Shown piece by piece: positions 52,229 through 60,552 of a stretch of 64,000 nt of DNA (position 1 is its first letter; the number at the start of each line of letters is the position of its first letter). This DNA is from Streptomyces collinus Tu 365 (GTDB lineage Bacteria; Actinomycetota; Actinomycetes; Streptomycetales; Streptomycetaceae): NCBI RefSeq assembly GCF_000444875.1, contig NC_021985.1:2737535-2801534 (forward strand), given 5' to 3'. The translations under genes and the position numbers were made by a program. The notes beneath the pieces were generated by a model, which saw only the letters and a list, made by a program, of their open reading frames with translations, was not told the DNA's origin and did no database searches.

Positions 52229-53948
52229 ACAGCCGGACGCTCGCGTTGCCGTCCGCGTAGTACGCCACCGCCGACAGCGAGGCGGCCGACAGCTCCATGC
52301 GGAACAGCGCCTGGTCCGGGGCGCCGAGGGCGAGCCGCACGAAGGTCTTGATCGGGGTGACGTGGGTGACCAGCAGGACCGTGCGTCCCGCGTACGCCGC
52401 GACCAGCTTCTCCCGGGTGGCCTCGATCCGGACGGCGGTCTCGGTGAAGCTCTCGCCGCCGCCGGTGGGGCGGGCCGCCGGGTCGGCGAGCCAGGCGTTC
52501 AGGTCGTCCGGGTACCGGTCGCGGACCTCGCCGAAGGTCAGGCCCTCCCAGGCGCCGAAGTCCGTCTCCCGCAGCCCGTCGTCGACCGCCACGTCGAGGC
52601 CGAGGCGGGCGGCGACGATGCCCGCGGTCTCCCGGGTCCGGGCGAGCGGGGAGGCGACGACCGCCTGGACGGTCCCGCGCCGGGCGAGTGCCTCGGCGAC
52701 CCGCCGGGCCTGCTCGCGCCCGGTGTCCGAGAGGGAGGGGTCGCTGCCGCCACTGCCGGAGAACCGCTTCTGCGGAGTCAGCGGCGTCTCCCCGTGCCGC
52801 AACAGCACGAAGGTGGCTGGGGCCCCCATGTCGGGGGCGGCGCTCCAGCCGGGGGCGGAGGGGTGCGTCGTCCCGCCGGGGGCCCGGTGTCTTCCGTTGC
52901 GTGCGGTTGCTGGGCGATTCTCGCCGGCCGCGAGCGCAGGACGCGCCTCGCGGTCCCCGGCTGCCGGGCGGTCCTGGCCGGCAGTGGCAGCGGGGCGGCC
53001 CTCGCTGCGCGCGGCTGCCGGTTCGCTGCCCGCGTCCGCCGGGCGTCCCTCGCCGTCCGTGGCCGCGGAGCACGTCTCGCCGCTGCCGGTCGCGGTGCGC
53101 TCTTCCCCGGCCGCGAGCGCGGAGCGTCCCCCGCCGCGCGCGGCTGCCGGTTCGCTGCCCGCGTCCGCCGTGCGCCCCTCGCCGCCCCCGGTCGCCGTGC
53201 GCTCTTCCCCGGCCGCGAGCGCGGAGCGTCCCCCGCCGCGCGCGGCTGTGGGGTGCTCCTCGCTGCCCGCCTCCGCCGGGCGGATCCCGCCGCCCGGGGC
53301 GGCCGGGCGCCCCGCGTCTCCCCCGGCGTCGCCGCGCGCCTCACCGCCGGCGGCCACCGAGCCCGCCCCGGCAGCCCCGCTCACGCCCGCCGCAGGCGTC
53401 CGCGTCGAAGCGGTCGGCCGGGATTTCGCCATCGCCGCCCGGGCGCGGGCCGCGCCCGCTGCCGCGTCTCCGGGCGGGCCGGCCGGCTCGGGCGGGGTGT
53501 CCAGGGCGGCGCGGGAGGCCGTGGGCGACCACTGGCCGCCCTTGGCGCCCGCGTCCATCGCCTCGTTGGCCAGCCGGTCGGCGTGCTTGTTGCGTTCGCG
53601 CGGGATCCACTCGTAGGTGACCTGGCCGGGCGGGAAGACGGCACGGGCCTGGGTCGCCAGCGGCTTCATGTCGGGGTGCTTGATCTTCCAGCGGCCCGAC
53701 ATCTGCTCGACGACCAGCTTGGAGTCCATGCGGACGTGGACCCGCGCGGCGGGGTCGAGCGCGTGCGCGGCACGCAGTCCGGCCAGCAGCCCCCGGTACT
53801 CGGCGACGTTGTTGGTGGCGACGCCGATGTACTCGGCCGCCTCCGCCAGCGTCTCCCCCGTCGCCGCGTCGGCCACCAGCGCGCCGTAGCCCGCGGGCCC
53901 GGGGTTGCCCCGCGACCCGCCGTCGGCCTCGACGATGAACTCCCGCAC
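52200..53948 (-). CDS. Bifunctional RNase HI / histidine phosphatase with expanded linker
   Basis: The 582-residue fusion has RNase HI at 1-135 (EADGGSRGNPGPAGYG, NNVAEYRGL, RMDSKLVVEQMSG, RNKHADRLANEA supply the acidic catalytic residues). A histidine phosphatase lies at about 377-582 (LLRHGETPLT with catalytic His385, VASPLARTRETA, ETDFGAWEG, LLVTHVTPI). Mycobacterial homologues join RNase H to a CobC-like alpha-ribazole phosphatase. Between them is a ~240-residue Ala/Gly/Arg/Glu linker containing a 34-residue repeat (102 bp) followed by a 43-residue variant. The zinc-ribbon gene lies 11 bases upstream in the same operon. Confidence 0.93.
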   Translation of the reverse strand: MREFIVEADGGSRGNPGPAGYGALVADAATGETLAEAAEYIGVATNNVAEYRGLLAGLRAAHALDPAARVHVRMDSKLVVEQMSGRWKIKHPDMKPLATQARAVFPPGQVTYEWIPRERNKHADRLANEAMDAGAKGGQWSPTASRAALDTPPEPAGPPGDAAAGAARARAAMAKSRPTASTRTPAAGVSGAAGAGSVAAGGEARGDAGGDAGRPAAPGGGIRPAEAGSEEHPTAARGGGRSALAAGEERTATGGGEGRTADAGSEPAAARGGGRSALAAGEERTATGSGETCSAATDGEGRPADAGSEPAAARSEGRPAATAGQDRPAAGDREARPALAAGENRPATARNGRHRAPGGTTHPSAPGWSAAPDMGAPATFVLLRHGETPLTPQKRFSGSGGSDPSLSDTGREQARRVAEALARRGTVQAVVASPLARTRETAGIVAARLGLDVAVDDGLRETDFGAWEGLTFGEVRDRYPDDLNAWLADPAARPTGGGESFTETAVRIEATREKLVAAYAGRTVLLVTHVTPIKTFVRLALGAPDQALFRMELSAASLSAVAYYADGNASVRLFNDTSHLRP

Positions 53949-53959
53949 CGCGCCGGCTC

Positions 53960-54703
53960 CTACAGCCCCGACTCGGCCGTGCGCACCAGGATGCGGCGGC
54001 AGTTCTCGCAGCGGACCACGGTGTCCGGGGCCGCCGAGCGGACCTCGTTCAGCTCGGTGATCGCCAGTTCCTGGCGGCAGCCCTGGCAGGTGCGGGCGTA
54101 CAGCTTCGCCGCGCCGATGCCGCCCTGCTGCTCGCGCAGCTTGTCGTAGAGCTTGAGCAGGTCGGCGGGGACGGAGGCGGCGATGACCTCGCGCTCCTTG
54201 GTCACCGAGGCGACCTCGCCGTCGATCTCGCCGAACGCGGCGCCGCGGCGGCCGGTCGCGTCGTCGATCCTGGCCTGGACGGAGCCGACCCGCTCGGTCA
54301 GCTCCGCGACCCGCTCCTGCGCGGCCTCGCGGCGCTCCATGACCTCGAGGACGACGTCCTCCAGGTCGCCCTGGCGCTTGGCGAGGGAGGCGATCTCGTG
54401 CTGGAGGTTGGACAGGTCCTTGGGCGAGGTGACGGCGCCCGAGTCCAGGCGCTGCTGGTCGCGGGCGGCACGCTGGCGCACCTGGTCCACGTCCTGCTCG
54501 GCCTTGGTCTGCTCGCGGGCGGTGTCGCTCTCCTCGGTCTGCGCGGCGACCAGCAGGTCGCGCAGCTGCGTGAGGTCCTTGTTCAGCGAGTCGATCTCGG
54601 CGTGCTCGGGCAGGGACCTGCGCCGGTGCGCGAGCTGCTGCAGGCGGACGTCGAGGGCCTGGACGTCGAGGAGTCGGATCTGGTCGGCGGGCGCGGCGTT
54701 CAG
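53960..54703 (-). CDS. Coiled-coil zinc-ribbon protein (C4-type)
   Basis: The 247-residue protein is a long helical hairpin (about 1-180, heptad-rich with Gln/Arg/Glu) ending in a zinc ribbon CQGC ... CENC near 205-235. Actinobacterial homologues are encoded between Nif3 and RNase HI proteins and are proposed to bind nucleic acid. The start is CTG 54703: GGGAG is seven bases upstream and the family N-terminus NAAPADQIRLLD follows directly. Conventional starts upstream would overlap the Nif3 gene. Confidence 0.85.
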   Translation of the reverse strand: MNAAPADQIRLLDVQALDVRLQQLAHRRRSLPEHAEIDSLNKDLTQLRDLLVAAQTEESDTAREQTKAEQDVDQVRQRAARDQQRLDSGAVTSPKDLSNLQHEIASLAKRQGDLEDVVLEVMERREAAQERVAELTERVGSVQARIDDATGRRGAAFGEIDGEVASVTKEREVIAASVPADLLKLYDKLREQQGGIGAAKLYARTCQGCRQELAITELNEVRSAAPDTVVRCENCRRILVRTAESGL

Positions 54704-54716
54704 TTGGGGGCTCCCG

Positions 54717-55556
54717 TTAGTTCGTGGTGGCGGTGGACGCCGCGTGGGCGGTCCAGGGGTCGGTGACCGTCTTGGAGACATGGACCCTGAGGTCCCAGCC
54801 GTGGCGGTCGGAGATCTCGTCGAGCTGGGCTGCGGCCAGCTCGCACCAGGGCCACTCGGTGGCCCAGTGCGCCGCGTCGAGCAGCGCGAGGGGACTGTGG
54901 GCGACGGCCTCGCTCGCCGGGTGGTGGCGCAGGTCGGCGGTGAGGAAGGCGTCGACGCCGGCCGCGCGGACCTGGTCGAAGAGGCTGTCGCCGGAGCCGC
55001 CGCTGACGGCCACCGTGCGGACGACGGCCTCGGGGTCGCCTGCCACCCGGATGCCCTGCGCGGTGGCGGGCAGCCGCTCGGCGGCGCGGGCGGCCAGCTC
55101 GCGTACGGTGACCGGGTGGTCGAGTTCGCAGACCCGGCCGAGGCCCCGGCAGCCCGCCGGGTCGGTCGGGTCCGGCACGAGCGGCGCCACGACCCGCAGG
55201 CCGAGCGCGCCGGCGAGGGCGTCCGAGACGCCCGGGTCGGCGGTGTCGGCGTTGGTGTGCGCGACGTGCAGCGCGATGTCGTTCTTGATCAGCGTGTGCA
55301 CGACCCGGCCCTTGAAGTGCGTCGCCGCGACCGTGGTCGTCCCGCGCAGGTAGAGCGGGTGGTGGGTGACCAGCAGGTCGGCGCCGAGCTTCACCGCCTC
55401 GTCGACGATCTCCTGGACGGGATCGACGGCGAACAGGACCCGGGTGACCTCCTGGCCGGGGTCGCCCACGACCGTGCCGACCGCGTCCCAGGACTCGGCC
55501 CGCTCGGCGGGCCACAGGGTCTCCAGCGCGGCGATGACTTCAGACAGACGGGGCAC
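54717..55556 (-). CDS. Nif3-like dinuclear metal centre protein
   Basis: The 279-residue protein matches NIF3/YqfO: PRLSEVIAALETLWP, ESWDAVG, the metal site LLVTHHPLYLRG, HTLIKNDIALHVAHTNAD and, near the C-terminus, FLTADLRHHPA with HWATEWPW. Its function is uncertain (GTP cyclohydrolase I type 2-like in annotation). GTG 55556 has no RBS; TAGCCT seven bases upstream implies leaderless translation. It starts the operon Nif3 / zinc ribbon / RNase HI-phosphatase. Confidence 0.92.
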   Translation of the reverse strand: MPRLSEVIAALETLWPAERAESWDAVGTVVGDPGQEVTRVLFAVDPVQEIVDEAVKLGADLLVTHHPLYLRGTTTVAATHFKGRVVHTLIKNDIALHVAHTNADTADPGVSDALAGALGLRVVAPLVPDPTDPAGCRGLGRVCELDHPVTVRELAARAAERLPATAQGIRVAGDPEAVVRTVAVSGGSGDSLFDQVRAAGVDAFLTADLRHHPASEAVAHSPLALLDAAHWATEWPWCELAAAQLDEISDRHGWDLRVHVSKTVTDPWTAHAASTATTN

Positions 55557-55744
55557 GGGGAAAAGGCTACCTGGCCGTTCTGCCTTGACGTACCGCATCG
55601 GCCCCGTCCGGATCCGGTCAGCACAGACGCCCCCACCCCCTCAGCAGAATCGCTTCTGCGCCACCCGTATGTGTGAAGCCGGGGTCGGCCGGTCCCCCGC
55701 CTTCGCGTACGAAAACTAGCTTCGTCGCCGGAGGTGACCGAACG

Positions 55745-56962
55745 ATGACGGCTTGTGCGATCGAACCCCCCTCCACCGGCGAGGAAGGCGGTGTGCCGGG
55801 GACGGGGTGCGCCATCACGGCGGACGGCGCGTACGCCGCCCGGCTCGCGCTGGACGGCGACTGCTGGTTCCCGGAGCGCTGGACCCTGGACGGCCCCGAG
55901 CCCTACGCGGTGCCGCTGCCCGGCAACCAGCCGGAGGAGCCCGGCACCCAGGTGCAGCCGATGGGGGACGGGCGGGTGCTGATCCACCGCCGGGTGGAGC
56001 GGCGGCACGCCTTCTCGCTGCTGTACCCGACCGGCCCCGGCACCGGCGAGCTGCCGCTGGGCGCGGTGGAGTGCCCGGAGCCCGGCACCCGGCTCACCCT
56101 GCTGCCGCCGGCCCCGGGCGGCGCCCGGGCGTACGCGCTGGCCGTCGGCCCGCGTGCGACGGTGGTGTGGCTGGTGGCGGGCGGCGCCTTCGGGCCCGAG
56201 CGGCTGGCCGAGGTGCCGGGGCGCTGCTCCGGCGGGGTCTGGCTGGACCGCGCCGGGCGACTGCTGGCGCTGGACCGGGAGCTGGGCGGGCGCACCAAGA
56301 CGGTGGCGGTCGACCTCGGGCGGGGCGGCGAGATCTCGCCGCTGCTGCAGATCACGGAGGCCAGCGACGACCGGCTGCTGCTCGCCGACCCGGACAGCGG
56401 ACTGCTGCTGATCTCCTCCGACGCGCCCTCCCCGGGGCAGGAACGATTGGGCTGGGGGGTCATGGGCAGCACGCTGCCGGTGCGCTTCCCCGAGTGCCTG
56501 CGGGTGGCGGACTCCTCGGTGACGCCGTTCGCCGTCCAGCCGGAACAGGTGCTGACGCCGGAGCACTGCGCGGTGGCGCTGCGCGTCGACGGGCCGCTCG
56601 GCACCTGGGTCGGCGGCTGGCGGCCCGCCGAGCGGCGGGTGCGCCCGCTGGCCGCGCCCGAGGGCTGGCTGGCCGGGGCCGGGCTGTGGACGCGGGACGG
56701 GGTGCTGCGGCTGCCGTACGCCACACCGGAGGTCCCGTGCGGCGTGGCGGAGCTGGTGATGCCGCGGGCGGAGCGCGTGGACGCCGCGCCGGAGGCCGTC
56801 GCGCCCGGGGACACCGCGCCGGACGGCCCGGTGCGGGACGGCCTGGTCGCCGGGGCGCCCGCGGTGTTCCGGCGGACGGCGGAACCGGAGCCTCCCGAAC
56901 CGGCGGTGGCCCGTCCCGTGCCCTTGCAGCAGGCCCCCCTGGGACGTCTTGTAACGAAGTAG
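55745..56962 (+). CDS. Conserved hypothetical beta-propeller-like protein
   Basis: The 405-residue cytoplasmic protein lacks known motifs. It has repeated short beta strands with turn signatures (DGRVLIHRRVERRHAFSLLY, RLTLLPPAPGG, RLLLADPDSGLLLISSD), suggesting a propeller, and a Pro-rich C-terminal tail. GGAGGTGA precedes ATG 55745. It is divergent from the Nif3 operon. No function is assigned. Confidence 0.78.
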   Translation: MTACAIEPPSTGEEGGVPGTGCAITADGAYAARLALDGDCWFPERWTLDGPEPYAVPLPGNQPEEPGTQVQPMGDGRVLIHRRVERRHAFSLLYPTGPGTGELPLGAVECPEPGTRLTLLPPAPGGARAYALAVGPRATVVWLVAGGAFGPERLAEVPGRCSGGVWLDRAGRLLALDRELGGRTKTVAVDLGRGGEISPLLQITEASDDRLLLADPDSGLLLISSDAPSPGQERLGWGVMGSTLPVRFPECLRVADSSVTPFAVQPEQVLTPEHCAVALRVDGPLGTWVGGWRPAERRVRPLAAPEGWLAGAGLWTRDGVLRLPYATPEVPCGVAELVMPRAERVDAAPEAVAPGDTAPDGPVRDGLVAGAPAVFRRTAEPEPPEPAVARPVPLQQAPLGRLVTK

Positions 56963-57007
56963 TGCCGGTTGGCGTGTGCGCCTGGATTCGGCACGCGGTG
57001 GGTTGGT

Positions 57008-57013
57008 TACACT
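57008..57013 (+). promoter_or_regulatory. -10 element for the small HGRHR protein gene
   Basis: TACACT at 57008-57013 lies in a short AT-richer stretch about 45 bases before ATG 57059, leaving a normal leader with GGGGTGA as RBS. The -35 is not clear. Confidence 0.4.
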
Positions 57014-57058
57014 CGCCCGGCTGTACGAAAGATCATGTTGACGGGGTGAATACTTCCG

Positions 57059-57217
57059 ATGAGCGACACCAGCAAGACGGAACAGCTGTCTGCCGACTCT
57101 CAGGACACGGCCGGGCACGGCCGGCACCGGGGCCCGTACGCGGCTCAGGACAATGAGACGGCTCCGCACGGCCGGCACCGCAAGCCGGCCCAGGAGACCG
57201 CCGAGGCGGCCGCCTGA
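57059..57217 (+). CDS. Small hydrophilic protein with HGRHR repeats (52 aa)
   Basis: ATG 57059 to TGA 57217 encodes a 52-residue hydrophilic protein starting MSDTSKTEQLSADSQDT and containing HGRHRGPYA and HGRHRKPAQ. It has no hydrophobic segment. GGGGTGA lies upstream, a -10-like TACACT about 45 bases upstream, and a strong terminator just after. That isolated, well-signalled layout makes it a convincing gene despite its length. Function is unknown; the His/Arg repeats might bind nucleic acid or metal. Confidence 0.7.
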   Translation: MSDTSKTEQLSADSQDTAGHGRHRGPYAAQDNETAPHGRHRKPAQETAEAAA

Positions 57218-57232
57218 CGGAACAAGGAGAAC

Positions 57233-57269
57233 GAGAGGGGCTTCCCGTCGCCGACGGGGAGCCCCTCTC
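57233..57269 (+). terminator. Terminator after the small HGRHR gene
   Basis: GAGAGGGGCT...CCCGTCG and CGACGGG...AGCCCCTCTC (57233-57269) form an 18-bp stem with one internal mismatch and almost no loop, followed by CCTTT. It also lies near the 3' end of the convergent SDR gene. Confidence 0.8.
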
Positions 57270-57311
57270 CCTTTGCGTCACCGTCTCGTGTCGCCGCGGG
57301 CCGTCGCGCCG

Positions 57312-58250
57312 TCAGCGGCGGCCGAGGCCCAGCACCTCCGTCGCGGCGAAGGTCTCCCCCGGCGGCCGGTCCGCGTAGTGCGGGGTGAGCAGCGCGTCCA
57401 GCTCGTCGTACGTGAAGGTGTCCTGCTTGCTGTCGAACTGCGCCCGTACGCGCGGGCGTTCCACGACGGCGACCATGCCGCCGTGGACGACGAGCAGCTG
57501 GCCGTTGACCCGGGCGGCGGCCGGCGAGGCCAGGTAGCCGACGAGCGGGGCGACGTGTTCGGGGGCGAGCGGGTCGAGGCCGTCGTCGGGCGGCCGCATG
57601 CCGGCGAAGACGTCCTCGGTCATCCGGGTGCGGGCGCGCGGGCAGATGGCGTTGGCGGTGACACCGTACTTGGCCAGGGCGAGCGCGGTGGAGGTGGTGA
57701 GGCCGACGATCCCGCCCTTGGCGGCGGCGTAGTTGGGCTGTCCGGCGGAGCCGGCCAGGAACGCCTCCGAGGAGGTGTTCACGATCCGCCCGTACACCGG
57801 CCCCCCGGCCGCCTTGGACCGCTCCCGCCAGTGCGCGGCGGCGAAGTGGGTGGTGTTGAAGTGGCCCTTGAGGTGGACCCGGATCACCGAGTCCCACTCG
57901 TCCTCGGTCATGGAGAAGACCATGCGGTCGCGCAGGATGCCCGCGTTGTTGACCAGGATGTCCAAGCCGCCGAACTCGGCGACCGCCCGGCCGACGAGTG
58001 CGCGCGCCTGCCCGAAGTCGGAGACGTCGCCCGTGTGCGCGACCGCCCGGCCGCCCGCCTCGCGTATCTCGGCCGCGGTCCGCTCGGCGGGCGCGCCGGA
58101 GGCCTCGCCCGAGCCGTCGCGGCCGGGCTGCCCGTAGTCGTTGACGACGACGGCCGCGCCGAGCCGGGCGAGTTCCAGGGCCTCGGCCCGGCCGAGCCCG
58201 CGGCCGGCCCCGGTGACCACGGCGGACCGTCCCTCCAGTGGCAGTGACAT
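57312..58250 (-). CDS. SDR-family 3-hydroxyacyl-CoA/17beta-HSD4-like dehydrogenase (Hsd4A-like)
   Basis: The 312-residue SDR has TGAGRGLGRAEALELARLGAAVVVNDYG, NNAGILRD and YAAAKGGIVGLT with the catalytic Ser in NTSSEAF. This resembles the dehydrogenase part of multifunctional enzyme type 2 and the actinobacterial Hsd4A proteins of steroid side-chain beta-oxidation. ATG 58250 is the family start. It is the third gene of the MaoC-ADH-SDR operon, which carries a KstR-like box at its promoter. Confidence 0.88.
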   Translation of the reverse strand: MSLPLEGRSAVVTGAGRGLGRAEALELARLGAAVVVNDYGQPGRDGSGEASGAPAERTAAEIREAGGRAVAHTGDVSDFGQARALVGRAVAEFGGLDILVNNAGILRDRMVFSMTEDEWDSVIRVHLKGHFNTTHFAAAHWRERSKAAGGPVYGRIVNTSSEAFLAGSAGQPNYAAAKGGIVGLTTSTALALAKYGVTANAICPRARTRMTEDVFAGMRPPDDGLDPLAPEHVAPLVGYLASPAAARVNGQLLVVHGGMVAVVERPRVRAQFDSKQDTFTYDELDALLTPHYADRPPGETFAATEVLGLGRR

Positions 58251-58258
58251 GGCCGGCC

Positions 58259-59335
58259 TCAGATCTCGATGCAGGTGCGCAGGGCCGTTCCCGTGCGCAT
58301 CTGGTCCAGTGCCTCGTTGATCTCCGCCAGCGGCACCCGGTGGGTGATCAGGCCGGCCAGGTCGATGCGGCCGGCCCGCCACAGGGCGATGGCCCGCTCG
58401 TAGGAGCGCAGCACGTCACCGCCGCCGTACAGGGACGGCAGGATCCGCTTCTCGTCGAAGAACAGCTCGAACATGTTGAGCTGCAGGAAGTCGTCCACGG
58501 CGCCCGCGCCGACGACGACCAGGGTGCCGCCGCGCCGGGTGTTCTCGTAGGCGGTGCGGGCGGTGGCGGACCTGCCCACGACCTCGAAGACGTAGTCGAA
58601 GCCCTCGCCGGCGGTGACCTCCTGCCGGGCGCCGGGCAGTTCGTCCGGGGAGACGGCCCTGGTCGCGCCGAACCGCAGGGCGGCCTCGCGCCGGGAGGCG
58701 ACCGGGTCGACGGCGACGATCTCGGCGGCGCCCTTGAGCCGCGCGCCCTGCACCGCGGAGATGCCGACGCCTCCGCAGCCGATGACGGCGACCGACGAAC
58801 CGGCCTGCACGTCGGCGGTGTTGAGGGCGGCGCCGAGTCCGGTGGTCACCCCGCAGCCGATGAGCGCGGCGATGTCGAAGGGCACGTCGTCCGGGATCGG
58901 CACCGCGCAGCCGGCGTCGACGACGACCTCCTCGGCGAAGGTGCCGGTGCCGGCGAAGCCGAAGACGTCGCCGCCGGGGCGCCTGAAGTTGGGGGTGCCC
59001 GCGTTCATGAAGCCGGCCAGGCACAGTTCGGTCTGGCCGCGCCGGCAGGCCGGGCAGCCGCCGCAGGCGGGCAGCCAGCACAGGACGACCCGGTCCCCCG
59101 GCTTCAGGTGGCTGACGTTCTCGCCGACCTCGATGATCTCGCCGGCGCCCTCGTGGCCGGGCACGAACGGGGCCGGCTGCGGCAGCACCCCGCTCATCGC
59201 GGACAGGTCGGAGTGGCACAGCCCGGTGGCCCGCACCCGGACCCGCACCCTGCCGGGGCCGGATCCGACCGCCTCGACGTCGTCGAACACCTCCAGCTTG
59301 TCCTGGCCGATCTCGTGCAGTACGGCTGCGCGCAT
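58259..59335 (-). CDS. Zn-dependent alcohol dehydrogenase (MDR class III-like)
   Basis: The 358-residue enzyme has catalytic zinc ligands GLCHSDLS and GHEGAGEI, a structural zinc lobe with CGGCPACRRGQTELC, GCGVTTGLGAALNTADVQAGSSV and the NAD fold VIGCGGVGISAVQGA with Asp in AVDPVASRR (NAD preference). It belongs with the mycobacterial AdhD/FadB-like group. It lies 29 bases downstream of the MaoC gene and eight bases upstream of the SDR gene. It probably oxidises an alcohol formed in lipid or sterol breakdown. Confidence 0.9.
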   Translation of the reverse strand: MRAAVLHEIGQDKLEVFDDVEAVGSGPGRVRVRVRATGLCHSDLSAMSGVLPQPAPFVPGHEGAGEIIEVGENVSHLKPGDRVVLCWLPACGGCPACRRGQTELCLAGFMNAGTPNFRRPGGDVFGFAGTGTFAEEVVVDAGCAVPIPDDVPFDIAALIGCGVTTGLGAALNTADVQAGSSVAVIGCGGVGISAVQGARLKGAAEIVAVDPVASRREAALRFGATRAVSPDELPGARQEVTAGEGFDYVFEVVGRSATARTAYENTRRGGTLVVVGAGAVDDFLQLNMFELFFDEKRILPSLYGGGDVLRSYERAIALWRAGRIDLAGLITHRVPLAEINEALDQMRTGTALRTCIEI

Positions 59336-59364
59336 GGTGCGGCTCCCCTCGGAGGCGGGCGGTG

Positions 59365-60240
59365 TCAGGAGTGACGGACGATGGTGTCGGTGAGGACGGG
59401 CGCGTCGTCCCGCTCCACGGCGCTCACGGCCACCTGCACGCTCCCCTCCTGCCGCCACATGCGGATGCGCAGGGTCTCGCCCGGGTACGTCACGCCGGCG
59501 AAGCGGGTCGTGTAGCCGCGGACCCGGGTCACGTCGCCGCCGAGCAGCGTGTCGACGACGGCCTTGAGGGTGATGCCGTAGGTGCACAGGCCGTGCAGGA
59601 TGGGCCGGTCGAACCCGGCGAGCTTCGCGAACTCGGGGTCGGCGTGCAGCGGGTTCCAGTCGCCGCAGAGGCGGTAGAGCAGCGCCTGGTCGGCGCGGAC
59701 CGGGCGTTCGACGGTCCGGTCGGGTGCGCCGGTGGGCGGGTCGAGGCGGTTGGAGGGGCCGCGGTCGCCGCCCCAGCCGCCCTCGCCGCGCACGAAGATC
59801 TGCGAGTCGTCGGTCCACAGCGGGCCGTCGGCGTCGGCGACCTCGGTGCGCAGGACCAGGATGGCGGCCGTGCCCTTGTCGTACACGGCGGCGAGCCGGT
59901 GGGTGGCGGTGGCCGTGCCCCGGGCCGGGACGGGGCGGTGGATCTCCAGTGTCTGCCCCCCGTGCAGGACCTTGGCCAGTTCGACGTCCACGCCGGGCAG
60001 CGACAGTCCGCCGATGACGCCCGGCGCGCCGGCTCCGGCGACGGTGGCGAAGCTCGGCAGGACGTGCAGCCGGGACTCCAGGAGGTAGCGCAGCTCGTCG
60101 GGGTCGGTGGCGGGGCTGTCGCGGTCCGGGTCGGCGCCGGCGCCGATGCCGAGGTGGTAGAGCTGGACGTCCTTGGTGGTCCAGCTGATCCCGTCGGTCC
60201 GGGGTTCGGCGGCGAGGGCCTTGGCGGCGTCGATGGGCAT
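59365..60240 (-). CDS. MaoC-family 2-enoyl-CoA hydratase 2 (Hsd4B-like)
   Basis: The 291-residue double hot-dog protein starts with GISWTTKDVQLYHLGIGAG and holds the hydratase-2 motif DWNPLHADPEFAKLAGFDRPILHGL (catalytic Asp and His). This is the length and layout of actinobacterial Hsd4B/ChsH-type hydratases and the hydratase half of MFE-2. AGGAG precedes ATG 60240. It is the first gene of the operon with ADH and an Hsd4A-like SDR; the KstR-like box lies ~80 bases upstream. Confidence 0.9.
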   Translation of the reverse strand: MPIDAAKALAAEPRTDGISWTTKDVQLYHLGIGAGADPDRDSPATDPDELRYLLESRLHVLPSFATVAGAGAPGVIGGLSLPGVDVELAKVLHGGQTLEIHRPVPARGTATATHRLAAVYDKGTAAILVLRTEVADADGPLWTDDSQIFVRGEGGWGGDRGPSNRLDPPTGAPDRTVERPVRADQALLYRLCGDWNPLHADPEFAKLAGFDRPILHGLCTYGITLKAVVDTLLGGDVTRVRGYTTRFAGVTYPGETLRIRMWRQEGSVQVAVSAVERDDAPVLTDTIVRHS

Positions 60241-60552
60241 GGGGCTCCTGACGGGTCTCAAGACCTCGGTGCGGACGTCCGCACCGTCGGCCGCACCGAG
60301 GTCGTCCACGGGCGGATCTAGAACGCGTTCCAGTCCGGCGCCCCCTGTATAGCCGAGCGACCAGTACTTGTGAAGGCTCCTGACGCTGTGTCAGATCGAC
60401 GGCTGTGACATTTGTACCGCCCGGGTCCGTACATCCGCGTCTTCCCCGCGGGCGGCTCCGGTTCCTACCGTCGTAGGCGTGGCACGGCACGGGGCGCGGA
60501 CCCGCTCCCGGTGCGATCATCGGGCTGGCCAACTGATCGGGGGAACAGGGAC
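60241..60552. promoter_or_regulatory. Divergent regulatory region with KstR-like box and inverted repeat
   Basis: Bases 60319-60332 (TAGAACGCGTTCCA) match the KstR motif TNNAACNNGTTNNA exactly and lie in the promoter of the MaoC-ADH-SDR operon. A second inverted repeat CTGAC-N5-GTCAG lies at 60380-60394 in the AT-richer part (60350-60420), a pattern I associate with TetR sites near acyl-CoA genes. The rest up to the histidine kinase is plain GC-rich sequence. Confidence 0.65.
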
